64,000 nt of DNA, from assembly GCF_030908625.1 (NCBI RefSeq), contig NZ_CP133133.1:2666001-2730000 (forward strand), given 5' to 3'. The stretch is from Paludicola sp. MB14-C6 (GTDB lineage: Bacteria > Bacillota > Clostridia > Oscillospirales > Ruminococcaceae). The translations under genes and the position numbers were made by a program. Each line of letters opens with the position of its first letter. Positions within the stretch are counted from its first letter, which is position 1. Shown in pieces: positions 1-7,999 of the stretch. The notes below the pieces were generated by a model. That model was not told the origin of the DNA. It saw only the letters and a list, made by a program, of their open reading frames with translations, and ran no database searches.

Positions 1-997
1 GTAATGCTTTTAAACTTGCCAATGGCGTATCAGTAGTAGCGCCGTTACCAAGTGTTAAGATAAAACGGCCATTCTTATTTGCATAAGTATCGATCATAAA
101 GCGCACTTCTTCTCTAACTTGTTCAGCAGTTCCATATGGTATTGTTTGTTGTACATCAAAGCCAGCCCAAATGCAAATTTGAGTGCCGTATTTGTTTGCT
201 ATATCTACTTCATTCATTGTGTATTTTTGAATCGGATGCAATACATCCAAACCAATTTCGATAAAAGTAGGAATAAATGGCTCAATATTCCCACAAGTAT
301 GTAACCAAAAGTGCATTCCAAGAGAATGTGCTTTGTCAAAAAGCCGCTTATAATATGGCTTAAAGAATTCTTCAAATATTTCGGGAGAGAAAAATGGACC
401 GGTTTGAGTACCAATATCGTCTGACGTGAAGATGCCATCCGCATGTAATTCAACTTTTGCACGTTCCATTGCTCTGCAATAAAATTCAGTTAATTTATCA
501 AATAGACGATGCACTTCATCAGGATATAGATAAAAATCAGTAAGGGCATTTTCCATTCCTCTTAAAGACCATAATCGCTCAAAAAAACAGAACCACCAGT
601 TTACAAGACGATACTTTCCATCATCTTCAGGGCATTTTGGAATTAAGTTTGGATAATCAGGATTAGGAAAGTTTTCTAAAACCTCATCTAGCTCATCCCA
701 ATCTTCAATTGCGATAATCGAATCTAATCCAATTGCTATGGAAGATTCTTTTTGCGTTTTCTTCACCCAACGATAGTTTTCGTCGTCAATAGGTGCTTTG
801 AATACATCGGGAAAATTTAAATTCACAACAGATGCATCGTATGGATAAACTTCCGTTAATTCTCGAGCTTCTGTTTCTTTATCGCCGAATATAATTGGAT
901 TGCACCAAAAGTTATACATGGTAGGAATTCTGTTTCCTGCACATTTTCCTTCAATAATAGATTTCATTTCATCTTTAGTAAAGCATGGATATTTCAT
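1..997 (-). CDS. URO-D superfamily (MtaA/uroporphyrinogen decarboxylase-like) protein, 3' end outside window
   Basis: About 332 N-terminal residues are present; the gene runs off the left edge. ATG at 997 follows TAGGAGAAAC. Visible family marks are S-D-D-x-G-T-Q-T-G near residue 190 and H-T-C-G-N near residue 231, both typical of the URO-D fold shared by heme decarboxylases and corrinoid methyltransferases. No other heme gene is nearby. Stand-alone members next to AraC regulators and Gfo/Idh/MocA enzymes are common in Clostridia and are generally assigned to methyl transfer or unknown catabolic steps, so a true HemE role is unlikely. It is transcribed divergently from the AraC gene at 1107, with a palindrome between them. 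Confidence 0.85.
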   Translation of the reverse strand, partial: MKYPCFTKDEMKSIIEGKCAGNRIPTMYNFWCNPIIFGDKETEARELTEVYPYDASVVNLNFPDVFKAPIDDENYRWVKKTQKESSIAIGLDSIIAIEDWDELDEVLENFPNPDYPNLIPKCPEDDGKYRLVNWWFCFFERLWSLRGMENALTDFYLYPDEVHRLFDKLTEFYCRAMERAKVELHADGIFTSDDIGTQTGPFFSPEIFEEFFKPYYKRLFDKAHSLGMHFWLHTCGNIEPFIPTFIEIGLDVLHPIQKYTMNEVDIANKYGTQICIWAGFDVQQTIPYGTAEQVREEVRFMIDTYANKNGRFILTLGNGATTDTPLASLKAL

Positions 998-1023
998 ATA
1001 GTTTCTCCTATTTGCAATTGTTA

Positions 1024-1049
1024 TTACATTCTATTATAATAAAATGTAA
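1024..1049. promoter_or_regulatory. Near-perfect 26-bp palindrome, candidate operator between divergent genes
   Basis: The arms TTACATT and AATGTAA are separated by an AT core, and only one base pair of the 26-bp dyad fails to match. It lies between the URO-D gene start (997) and the AraC gene start (1107), where both promoters must be. A dimeric regulator binding here is an inference. AraC proteins usually prefer direct repeats, so another regulator is possible. Confidence 0.45.
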
Positions 1050-1106
1050 GTAAACATCAATACACAAATATATTTAGTGTGAACAAAATCACTTTAGGAG
1101 TATGTT

Positions 1107-1904
1107 ATGCAATCTAATCAATCAAAAACTTTTCTTCTTGAAATATTATCATGTGTTCATATTACCAAATACAATTCTCCACAAAACAAAACCTCATATG
1201 GAAGACGGATTTCACATGACTTTGAGCTAGAGCTAATTTTAGACGGATGTGGGGAAATTTATTGTAACGGAGAATGGATTGAAACGAAAAAGAATCGTTT
1301 GTTTTTGCGTTCAAAGGGAATGGAGCTTGAAGGAATCACTCCGTATTATTCGTATTTTATTGTGTTCGATTGTGATAAAAAAGATATCTTTGATGATATG
1401 CCTTTTTATATTGACATCGAAGACGAGTTTTATATAAAATCTTTGTTTGAAACAATCTATGCGCAGTATAATCGGCAATCTTATGAACGTGAGTATGTGC
1501 TAAAAGGCTCACTTTGTATGATCTTAGCTTATATTATTCGTAAAAATGAGCAAAACAAACTACAAAAGCAAAGCAATATTTATCAAGTAATGAAATATAT
1601 CAATCAAAATATAGAAAACGAATTGCTTTCTTCAAATTTAGCAAAAATAGCAGGATTATCCCAAAATTATTTTGTAAAGTGTTTTAAAGAAATTACGGGT
1701 AAAAACCCAATAGAATATATTAATGATGCCAGAGTTTTAAAAGGATGCAGTATGTTGGTTTCTACTAATTATAGTGTGGAAGAGATTGCAAGACAATGTG
1801 GTTATCCATCAGCCTCATATTTTTATCGGAAATTCAAGCAAAAAACCGGTGAAAATCCGGCATCTTATCGTAAGAAAATGCGAATATATAATACGTTTGA
1901 ATAA
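1107..1904 (+). CDS. AraC-family transcriptional regulator
   Basis: 265 residues with ATG at 1107 after TAGGAGTATGTT. The N-terminal 100 or so residues form a cupin-like sensing region (H-D-F-E-L-E-L-I-L-D-G-x-G pattern). The C-terminal 100 residues hold the two AraC helix-turn-helix units, with L-A-x-I-A-G-L-S-Q-N-Y-F for the first and V-E-E-I-A-R-Q-C-G-Y for the second, followed by F-Y-R-K-F-K-x-K-T-G-x-N-P. That arrangement marks a ligand-responsive activator, probably of the adjacent URO-D gene or the oxidoreductase operon at 2280-5221. A hairpin directly after the stop codon probably terminates it. Confidence 0.92.
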   Translation: MQSNQSKTFLLEILSCVHITKYNSPQNKTSYGRRISHDFELELILDGCGEIYCNGEWIETKKNRLFLRSKGMELEGITPYYSYFIVFDCDKKDIFDDMPFYIDIEDEFYIKSLFETIYAQYNRQSYEREYVLKGSLCMILAYIIRKNEQNKLQKQSNIYQVMKYINQNIENELLSSNLAKIAGLSQNYFVKCFKEITGKNPIEYINDARVLKGCSMLVSTNYSVEEIARQCGYPSASYFYRKFKQKTGENPASYRKKMRIYNTFE

Positions 1905-1909
1905 AATAA

Positions 1910-1934
1910 AAACCTATTCAAAAAGAATAGGTTT
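1910..1934. terminator. Hairpin after the AraC gene, first of an identical pair
   Basis: A 10-bp perfect stem (AAACCTATTC / GAATAGGTTT) closes a 5-A loop six bases after the AraC stop codon. No strong T-run follows, so it may work mainly as an RNA end or processing structure. The identical 25-bp sequence occurs again at 2234-2258. Confidence 0.6.
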
Positions 1935-2233
1935 CAGCTTTAAAAAAACTTAAAACGCAAGAAAAAAATTGGATTTTAGAAGTAGTTTACTTGCGAAAAT
2001 TGTTTTTTCGAAAATGACATAAAGTAAAATTTACGGCTTAATCAAATGCTAATCGCGTGGAATAATCGCTGGTTGCATAACGATTTTCCAATCAATTGTC
2101 TAGGGGAGCAAATAAAGAATAACATAGCACAAACTGAAACTTTTCAGGTTTGGGCGGATAGCCCAATATTAATATAACAAGAATTAACCTTATATCTTGC
2201 AAATGTAAATAATAAATCTTTATCTACACTCTG
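1935..2233. other. Non-coding spacer between two identical hairpins
   Basis: About 300 bases without a credible open reading frame or ribosome site. A short imperfect stem (GAAACTTTTCAGGTTTG region near 2140) is the only other structure seen. No tRNA or known riboswitch pattern was recognised. Confidence 0.5.
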
Positions 2234-2258
2234 AAACCTATTCAAAAAGAATAGGTTT
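2234..2258. terminator. Hairpin after the oxidoreductase operon, second of an identical pair
   Basis: Same 10-bp stem and A-loop as at 1910-1934. It sits just past the 3' end of the leftward operon that stops at 2280. It is likely the terminator for that operon, and its symmetry would also stop rightward transcripts. Confidence 0.6.
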
Positions 2259-2279
2259 TCGTATTTAAGTTTCATTTTA

Positions 2280-3380
2280 TTAATCTAATACACCTGTGAT
2301 TCCGTTTGCAACCATTGGTGCTTTGCGATTAAATGGAGATTCAATCGTTGTTGTGCCACCTTTTTGTAAGCTTTGCATAACTTCTAAAACGTGGAATGTT
2401 TGCTCGCAATTTGCTCGAAATGGACGATTGGTTTGCAATGCCTTCGCCATATCAGCAAGACCTAAAGCACGAGAATTTTGAGAATAATTAAAGCAAAGAG
2501 GGATTTCTTTGTATGTACCATCTTGTGGTTTTAATAGCTTAATTGAACCATCAAAGCAGTTGGGATCAGGTACAATTAAAGTACCCTCTGTTCCATAAAT
2601 CTCAAAACGGGCTTGAGAATCAGAATAAACATCAAAAGTAGTGAAAATTGTTCCAACAGCACCACTCTCAAAGTTTAAAATGCCGTTTACATGAGTTGGC
2701 ACTTCTACATCAACAGTCTCGCCAAAATGTGGTGCACTAGTAATTGTTCTGGTTTTAAAGTTTGCTTTTGCAACACTCATAGTAGAAGAAATTCGACCAA
2801 GCAAGTTAACAAGAGCAGTAATGTAGTATGGTCCCATATCCATCATTGGTCCGCCGCCATGTTTATAATAGAATGCAGGATCTGGATGCCAGCTTTCATG
2901 TCCATGACAAATCATAAATGTTGCGGCACCAATTGGCGTACCGATAAATCCATCATCAATTAGTTTTCTACAAGTTTGAATTCCAGCACCCATAAAAGTA
3001 TCAGGAGCTCCACCTAATAATAAGTTTTTCTCTTTTGCAATTGCAACTAATTCTTTGCCTTCTTCTAAAGTTGCAGCAAGTGGTTTTTCAGAATAAACGT
3101 GTTTTCCTGCTAATAAAGCAGCTTTTGAAACGCCATAATGCTCATATGGTCTTGTTAGGTTTAAAACAATATCTACATTTTCATCTGCAAACACTTCATC
3201 CATTGTATCATAGATAATAACATCTGGATTTGCATCCTTTGCTTTGAGTGCCTTTTCTTTGATTAAATCACAAACTGCATAGAGTTCTAGTTCTTTATAT
3301 AATTCAGTAATATTTTTTAAATAGATACCGCTAATGTCGCCAATGCCGATAATACCAATTCTAACTTTATTCATAGTCAT
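2280..3380 (-). CDS. Gfo/Idh/MocA-family NAD(P)-dependent oxidoreductase
   Basis: About 366 residues. The N-terminal Rossmann fold is marked by I-G-I-I-G-I-G-D-I-S-G. The family motif E-K-P-L-A is near residue 100, and H-x-x-x-W-H-P-D-P plus G-G-G-P-M-M-D-M-G-P-Y-Y are in the substrate domain. Family members oxidise hydroxyl groups of sugars, inositols or dehydrated sugar derivatives. ATG at 3380 is chosen because AAAGGA lies six bases upstream; ATG at 3374 is also possible. It is the last gene of a three-gene leftward operon (24 bases after the ThuA-domain gene). The substrate cannot be read from the sequence. Confidence 0.9.
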   Translation of the reverse strand: MTMNKVRIGIIGIGDISGIYLKNITELYKELELYAVCDLIKEKALKAKDANPDVIIYDTMDEVFADENVDIVLNLTRPYEHYGVSKAALLAGKHVYSEKPLAATLEEGKELVAIAKEKNLLLGGAPDTFMGAGIQTCRKLIDDGFIGTPIGAATFMICHGHESWHPDPAFYYKHGGGPMMDMGPYYITALVNLLGRISSTMSVAKANFKTRTITSAPHFGETVDVEVPTHVNGILNFESGAVGTIFTTFDVYSDSQARFEIYGTEGTLIVPDPNCFDGSIKLLKPQDGTYKEIPLCFNYSQNSRALGLADMAKALQTNRPFRANCEQTFHVLEVMQSLQKGGTTTIESPFNRKAPMVANGITGVLD

Positions 3381-3404
3381 ACCCATTCCTTTCAAACTTT
3401 CACC

Positions 3405-4127
3405 TTAATACATCTTTGCATCATTTTCAAAACGCTCTGTTGTTAATTTGTTTGCAACAGCATATTCTTTGCCTTCGCCAGCCCAAACCATACCACGTTC
3501 CATCATGATTTGTGCGTTTGGTGAATGGTCAAAAACATCATCATGATGACCTAAAGAAGTATAGAATACTCTGCCGTTACCCCAAAATTTCGTCCAAGCA
3601 ACAGGCATATCAACTGGCTTGTTTGAAATATGGTAATAAGGAACAATAGGGAAGCGTGTAGTAGCTAATACTTCGATAGAAGGGTCAATATGTAAATAGT
3701 AATGCTCGCTACAAACAGGAAAATCTTCAAGTCCCTCTGTAATTGGGCTTGAGCCAGTATTGATGTTGACAGTATAGTTGATTCCATCTCCACCCGGATG
3801 GCTCACCCATTGACCGCCTGTTATGAATTGCCATTGCGTATTTTGACGAAAAGAATCACACATACCGCCATGACAGCCTGCTAAGCCTGTACCGTTCGCA
3901 ACTGCTTTTGAAATCGTTTCTACATATTCCTCTTTAATTTCGCCCATTGTCCAACAAGCAACAATTAAATCTAATCCCATAACCATTTCCACATCAGCAA
4001 GAACATCTAAATTATCGCTGATTGTAACTGAATAATTGTGTTTTTCCAATAAACCTGCGAATCGTTTTGAAGTGAGTTCTGGCTCATGTCCATCCCAACC
4101 GCCTTGTAAAATAAGTGCTTTTTTCAT
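3405..4127 (-). CDS. ThuA-domain (trehalose-utilisation-like) protein
   Basis: About 240 residues, ATG at 4127 after TTGAGGAAAAATCTT. It starts K-A-L-I-L-Q-G-G-W-D-G-H-E-P and carries G-C-H-G-G-M-C-D-x-F and S-E-H-Y-Y-L-H, the pattern of ThuA proteins with a class-I glutamine-amidotransferase-like fold. ThuA-type proteins accompany Gfo/Idh/MocA oxidoreductases in oxidised-sugar catabolism. Here the gene lies between two such oxidoreductases on one transcript (38 bases from the upstream gene, 24 to the downstream one). No signal peptide is seen, so a cytoplasmic enzyme is expected; its reaction is not established. Confidence 0.88.
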   Translation of the reverse strand: MKKALILQGGWDGHEPELTSKRFAGLLEKHNYSVTISDNLDVLADVEMVMGLDLIVACWTMGEIKEEYVETISKAVANGTGLAGCHGGMCDSFRQNTQWQFITGGQWVSHPGGDGINYTVNINTGSSPITEGLEDFPVCSEHYYLHIDPSIEVLATTRFPIVPYYHISNKPVDMPVAWTKFWGNGRVFYTSLGHHDDVFDHSPNAQIMMERGMVWAGEGKEYAVANKLTTERFENDAKMY

Positions 4128-4165
4128 AAGATTTTTCCTCAAGCTTTCTATAGTTTGTGTGTTGT

Positions 4166-5221
4166 TTAGATATTACATTCCATGCCGTGTTTTGCTTTCT
4201 CAGATGCAAAGATTAAATCAATTACTTTCATGACTCTTAGAGCTTGTTCTGGTTTCACAATAAGTTCATCGTTGTGATCTAAAACGCCAACGATATTTTG
4301 ATAATAGCTAATGCTATCGCTTTCGATTTTGGGTAATGGTAGTTTTTCTACTGTATGGTCTGGTCTTGGAGCCATTGTACGAGTAGGTCCAGCAGCAGTA
4401 TACACAATATCATTTTCCCATTTCAAAGGGCCATTTTCTTTTAGAGTTACAATCTCACCATTGCATTCCCAGTCTTGAATCATAGCAGTACCGTTTGTGC
4501 AAGACATATGCCATCTTGGTAAGTTAATGAAACAGTTTGTGGACATTTCTAATAAGTAAGAAACACCATTTTCAAAGCGAAGAAAGATTTTAATATTATC
4601 ATCTACTTCATTAGAAAAAATGGATTGTAAATGAGCATCAACAGAAACGACTGGTGATTTAATTAAATCTAAAGCCTGGTCAATTAAATGAACGCCCCAA
4701 TCTAATACCATTCCACCACCGTTTACTTGATAGCTTCTCCAACCATGCATAGCGCCTCTAGAACCAAGAACTCTACTTTCGATAAAATAGGGTGTTCCAA
4801 TTGTATTTTCTGAAAGGATTGCTTGAATTGTTTTGTAATCCCGATCCCATCTTCTATTTTGATGAATAGAAAATAGTTTGCCAGTTTCTTTTGAAACAGC
4901 AATCATATCTTCTAATTCGCTTGCATTCATAGCAACTGGTTTTTCGCAAATTACGTTCTTCCCAGCTTTTAAACATTGAATGACATAGTTTTTATGGAAG
5001 TTATTAGGCGTGCTTACTAAAACAATATCTACCTCTTTGTCTTTTAATAACTCTTCTAAAGTTTGATAAACTTTTAAGCCTTCCTCTTTCGCTTTTTCCT
5101 TCGCTTCTTCTCTAATATCATATGCTCCGTATACCGTAATTTCAGGAAGTTGGTTTTTTACTTTTTCCTTATGCCAGCCTCCCATTCCTCCGAATCCGAT
5201 GATTGCCATTTTATGCATCAT
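4166..5221 (-). CDS. Gfo/Idh/MocA-family NAD(P)-dependent oxidoreductase, first gene of operon
   Basis: About 351 residues. ATG at 5221 follows AGAGGGGGTTATCGT; an upstream in-frame ATG at 5284 has no ribosome site. Rossmann motif I-I-G-F-G-G-M-G-G-W near the start, then E-K-P-V-A near residue 95 and G-G-G-M-V-L-D-W-G-V-H-L-I-D near residue 180, where family members carry the catalytic lysine and histidine. It is only distantly like the copy at 2280, which suggests two successive oxidation/reduction steps on one compound rather than a recent duplication. It is divergent from the AraC gene at 5388, the obvious candidate regulator. Confidence 0.9.
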   Translation of the reverse strand: MMHKMAIIGFGGMGGWHKEKVKNQLPEITVYGAYDIREEAKEKAKEEGLKVYQTLEELLKDKEVDIVLVSTPNNFHKNYVIQCLKAGKNVICEKPVAMNASELEDMIAVSKETGKLFSIHQNRRWDRDYKTIQAILSENTIGTPYFIESRVLGSRGAMHGWRSYQVNGGGMVLDWGVHLIDQALDLIKSPVVSVDAHLQSIFSNEVDDNIKIFLRFENGVSYLLEMSTNCFINLPRWHMSCTNGTAMIQDWECNGEIVTLKENGPLKWENDIVYTAAGPTRTMAPRPDHTVEKLPLPKIESDSISYYQNIVGVLDHNDELIVKPEQALRVMKVIDLIFASEKAKHGMECNI

Positions 5222-5387
5222 ACGATAACCCCCTCTAAAATAGTTGTTTGTTGTGTTAAAAAGTTGGCTAAAAATTGCTGTCATTATTTTATATCTTTAT
5301 TTTTAATTGCATTTTATCATTACATATAGTAGAATACAAGACATATTAAATCAATTTATAGACAAAAGTTGTGGTGGTGAAAAGAAA

Positions 5388-6176
5388 ATGATTCCGTTTT
5401 ACGAAAACAAATTCGGTGCTATTTTTGCAGCCCATAGTACAAGCTTAATCTTTCCTGCACATCTGCATAATGCGATGGAATGTATTTATGTAGTAAGTGG
5501 GGAAATTGAAATTACAATTGAAAATATAAGCTATCATCTTAAACGTGGAGAAATGGCAGTCGTTTTTCCGAATGTTGTGCACTCTTATTATTCGAATGAG
5601 AGTGAAGAAAACTGTTACGAGCTTTTTATTTATCCCAATCAAGCAAAATCAAAAATATATGGTATCGTACAAGATAAAAAGCCAATTTATCCGATTTTAT
5701 TGAGTACACAAATTCATCATGATATTCCAAACCAAATTCACGAGATAATAGATTTATATCGATGTGAGAAACCCAATCATTTGCTAATGGATACCTTAGC
5801 ACAGTTGGTGTTGATTCGCACATTAGATGAGTTGGAGCTTATCAAGCAAAACGCAACGAGTGAAAACATAATTGGGGGAGCAGTTATGTATATCGCTGAA
5901 AATTTCAAGAGTAGTATTTCATTAGAGAAAATTGCAAAATATCTAGGAATAAGTAAATATTATCTATCACGAATGTTAAAAGATGCACTTGGAATGGGGG
6001 TTTGTACCTATATAAACAACCTACGAATTGACTATGCAAAGGCATTGCTTACTACAACAAGCCTTACAGTTTCAGAAGTAGCTATGGAAAGTGGATATGA
6101 TAGCTTACGTTCGTTTAATCGTTGCTTTAAAAAAATTACGAGTGTTTCACCAAAGGAGTATCGCAATAAGAGTTAG
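5388..6176 (+). CDS. AraC-family regulator with cupin sensor domain
   Basis: About 262 residues. ATG at 5388 follows GGTGGTGAAAAGAAA; a longer reading from 5307 lacks a ribosome site. The N-terminal cupin has H-L-H-N-A-M-E-C-I-Y-V-V-S-G-E and P-N-V-V-H-S-Y-Y. The C-terminal part holds two helix-turn-helix units (S-L-E-K-I-A-K-Y-L-G-I-S; V-S-E-V-A-M-E-S-G-Y) and ends F-K-K-I-T-x-x-S-P-K-E-Y-R. Its divergent position opposite the oxidoreductase/ThuA operon makes it the probable activator of that operon. Its inducer is unknown. Confidence 0.92.
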   Translation: MIPFYENKFGAIFAAHSTSLIFPAHLHNAMECIYVVSGEIEITIENISYHLKRGEMAVVFPNVVHSYYSNESEENCYELFIYPNQAKSKIYGIVQDKKPIYPILLSTQIHHDIPNQIHEIIDLYRCEKPNHLLMDTLAQLVLIRTLDELELIKQNATSENIIGGAVMYIAENFKSSISLEKIAKYLGISKYYLSRMLKDALGMGVCTYINNLRIDYAKALLTTTSLTVSEVAMESGYDSLRSFNRCFKKITSVSPKEYRNKS

Positions 6177-6193
6177 AAACAGCGAATGTCAAA

Positions 6194-6222
6194 GGGCATC
6201 ATCGTATGAAACGATGATGCCC
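6194..6222. terminator. Bidirectional intrinsic terminator between convergent genes
   Basis: A perfect 12-bp stem GGGCATCATCGT / ACGATGATGCCC with a 5-base loop, followed by an AT-rich run. It lies between the AraC gene (stop 6176) and the leftward operon ending at 6241, so it can serve both. Confidence 0.85.
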
Positions 6223-6240
6223 TCGAATATTTTTATATTA

Positions 6241-7299
6241 TCATGCTGCTTTTTTTAGCTTATCGTTAATAATAGGTCGCTTTCGCATATGCACAATAAT
6301 TGTAATGATTGCACTTATGATTAAAATAGCATAAAAACTAATGCCACGGCTTAATAACATAGCAGGTAAAATTAAACCGGAAGAGAAGAAGATTTTGAAT
6401 ACAGTTAGGAAGCTGGCTTCTGTTACTCCAACTGCGCCCGGAAGCGGTAGAGAGGCAACGGCAATTGTAAATAATGCTTGAAGAGCTACCATTTCTAAAA
6501 AGGTGTGTCCGGTTAGATTAAAGGCTTTATATACGAAAAATGGTACAGAATATAGAGCGGTTTTTTGAAGAAATGTGAAAAAGGATACTTTAACAAACAG
6601 CATTGGATTTTGCTTTACATATTTTGCGCCTTCGGTGTATTCATCTAACTGATGCATAATATTCTTTTGGGTAGAATCAACATGTTTCATTAGTTTAATT
6701 TTTGCCAAGAAGTTTGTAATTGCCAAAACACATTTTGTTATCACTTTTTTTGAAAAGATAGAGAAAATAATAATTGCAACGAGTATTACATTGATTACAA
6801 CACCAAAAAGAATGAGCCACTTGATACCTTTTATGTTTGTTGAAACGAAATTAAATTCAACGATGTACATGAGTAATCCATAAAGCAGCATTACAATTTG
6901 ATATGCAACCGTTATAATTAGTATGGTAAGAGTGGAATAAGAAATATTAATGTTATCTCTTTTCATGTAGTAAATTTGAGCAGGTTGTCCGCCTGAAGCC
7001 GACGGTGTAATAGAGCAGAAATAAAAACCGATAAATGAATATTCCATACATCGCCAAAAGGGAACTTTTATATTTAATGATTTTGTAATTATCTTTATGT
7101 TAATTGCTTCGCAAGCAATATATCCTATCATAGTGAAAAGGCCGAGGATCAAATAAAATGGATTTGCCTTTTTTATATATGGTAGCAACGAAGCGAGTGA
7201 GTTATCCTTAAAGAGCAAATAAAAGGTTAGTCCAATTAACACGAGCATGAAGATGAGGCTACCAATATGGTGATTATTGTTTTCTTTGTTTTTTTTCAT
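6241..7299 (-). CDS. LPG-synthase-TM / UPF0104 family integral membrane protein
   Basis: About 352 residues with roughly eight hydrophobic helices. The S-G-G-Q-P-A-Q-I-Y-Y-M-K-R segment near residue 110 and L-P-L-P-G-A-V-G-V-T-E near residue 310 are the hallmarks of the lysylphosphatidylglycerol-synthase transmembrane (flippase-like) family. The lysyl-transferase domain of MprF is absent. ATG at 7299 follows AAAGGATTACATT and overlaps the deacetylase gene by 26 bases. As the third gene of a lipid-glycosyltransferase/deacetylase operon it may move a glycolipid or lipid-linked sugar across the membrane; this is inference. Confidence 0.85.
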   Translation of the reverse strand: MKKNKENNNHHIGSLIFMLVLIGLTFYLLFKDNSLASLLPYIKKANPFYLILGLFTMIGYIACEAINIKIITKSLNIKVPFWRCMEYSFIGFYFCSITPSASGGQPAQIYYMKRDNINISYSTLTILIITVAYQIVMLLYGLLMYIVEFNFVSTNIKGIKWLILFGVVINVILVAIIIFSIFSKKVITKCVLAITNFLAKIKLMKHVDSTQKNIMHQLDEYTEGAKYVKQNPMLFVKVSFFTFLQKTALYSVPFFVYKAFNLTGHTFLEMVALQALFTIAVASLPLPGAVGVTEASFLTVFKIFFSSGLILPAMLLSRGISFYAILIISAIITIIVHMRKRPIINDKLKKAA

Positions 7300-7999
7300 A
7301 ATGTAATCCTTTGGCTGTAATAAATTCATATCCTTTATTCTTTAATTGCGGAATGGCTATTCGTAATGCAGCAATGGTGTTCAAAGGCGCATCCTTCGCT
7401 CCACCTGAATTCTCTCCTGCATCATGCAAGCAAATAATGGATGTTGGCTTGGTGCGTTTCATCAGTTTGTCGGCTATGATGTCAGCAGTTGCATTGTCTT
7501 TCCAATCTTGCGCCATAACATCCCATAAAATCATTTTCAATCCATATTTTTTCATATAATGATAAGAAAAAATATTGGTATGTCCCCAAGGCGGACGATA
7601 GAAAGTTACATCACAATTTAAGTCATTCATGATTGTAATGCTTTGTTTAAAATCCTCTTTGGTATACCTGCGATCAAAAAACATCGCATTTTCGTGTTCT
7701 AATGAGTGCAATCCTATTTCATGTCCTTCGTCTTGCATACGTTTGATAATAGCGTGATTTCCAAATGCATTTTTAGCAACTACGAAAAAAGTAGCTTGTA
7801 CATCATTTTCGGCTAAAACGTCGAGTAGTTGATTGGTATAACGCTCATCAGGTCCATCATCAAATGTCAACATAATTTTATTTGGTTGATTGGTCTTACG
7901 AATGACATTATTACTAATTAGTTTAAAATAATAAGTGGGAATGATGGAGTAAATTAAAAAAGTACAGATAATGATGCTTAGTATAATAGCTACAATCAT
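7274..7999 (-). CDS. Membrane-anchored polysaccharide deacetylase (NodB domain)
   Basis: 241 residues. Residues 1-20 are one hydrophobic anchor, so the catalytic domain should face outside. NodB motifs in order: T-F-D-D-G-P (Asp47, Asp48), H-S-x-E-H for metal binding, R-P-P-W-G, and C-L-H-D-A-G. All catalytic positions are therefore present and an active metal-dependent carbohydrate N- or O-deacetylase is expected. ATG at 7999 overlaps the stop of the upstream glycosyltransferase gene (ATGA), which indicates translational coupling. Peptidoglycan or a surface glycan is the likely substrate, but this is not proven. Confidence 0.9.
   Translation of the reverse strand: MIVAIILSIIICTFLIYSIIPTYYFKLISNNVIRKTNQPNKIMLTFDDGPDERYTNQLLDVLAENDVQATFFVVAKNAFGNHAIIKRMQDEGHEIGLHSLEHENAMFFDRRYTKEDFKQSITIMNDLNCDVTFYRPPWGHTNIFSYHYMKKYGLKMILWDVMAQDWKDNATADIIADKLMKRTKPTSIICLHDAGENSGGAKDAPLNTIAALRIAIPQLKNKGYEFITAKGLHYEKKQRKQ

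Noticed and set aside
1935..2233. Small RNA gene between the identical hairpins
   Set aside because: No promoter with recognisable boxes or conserved RNA fold was seen; the possibility is left to RNA data.
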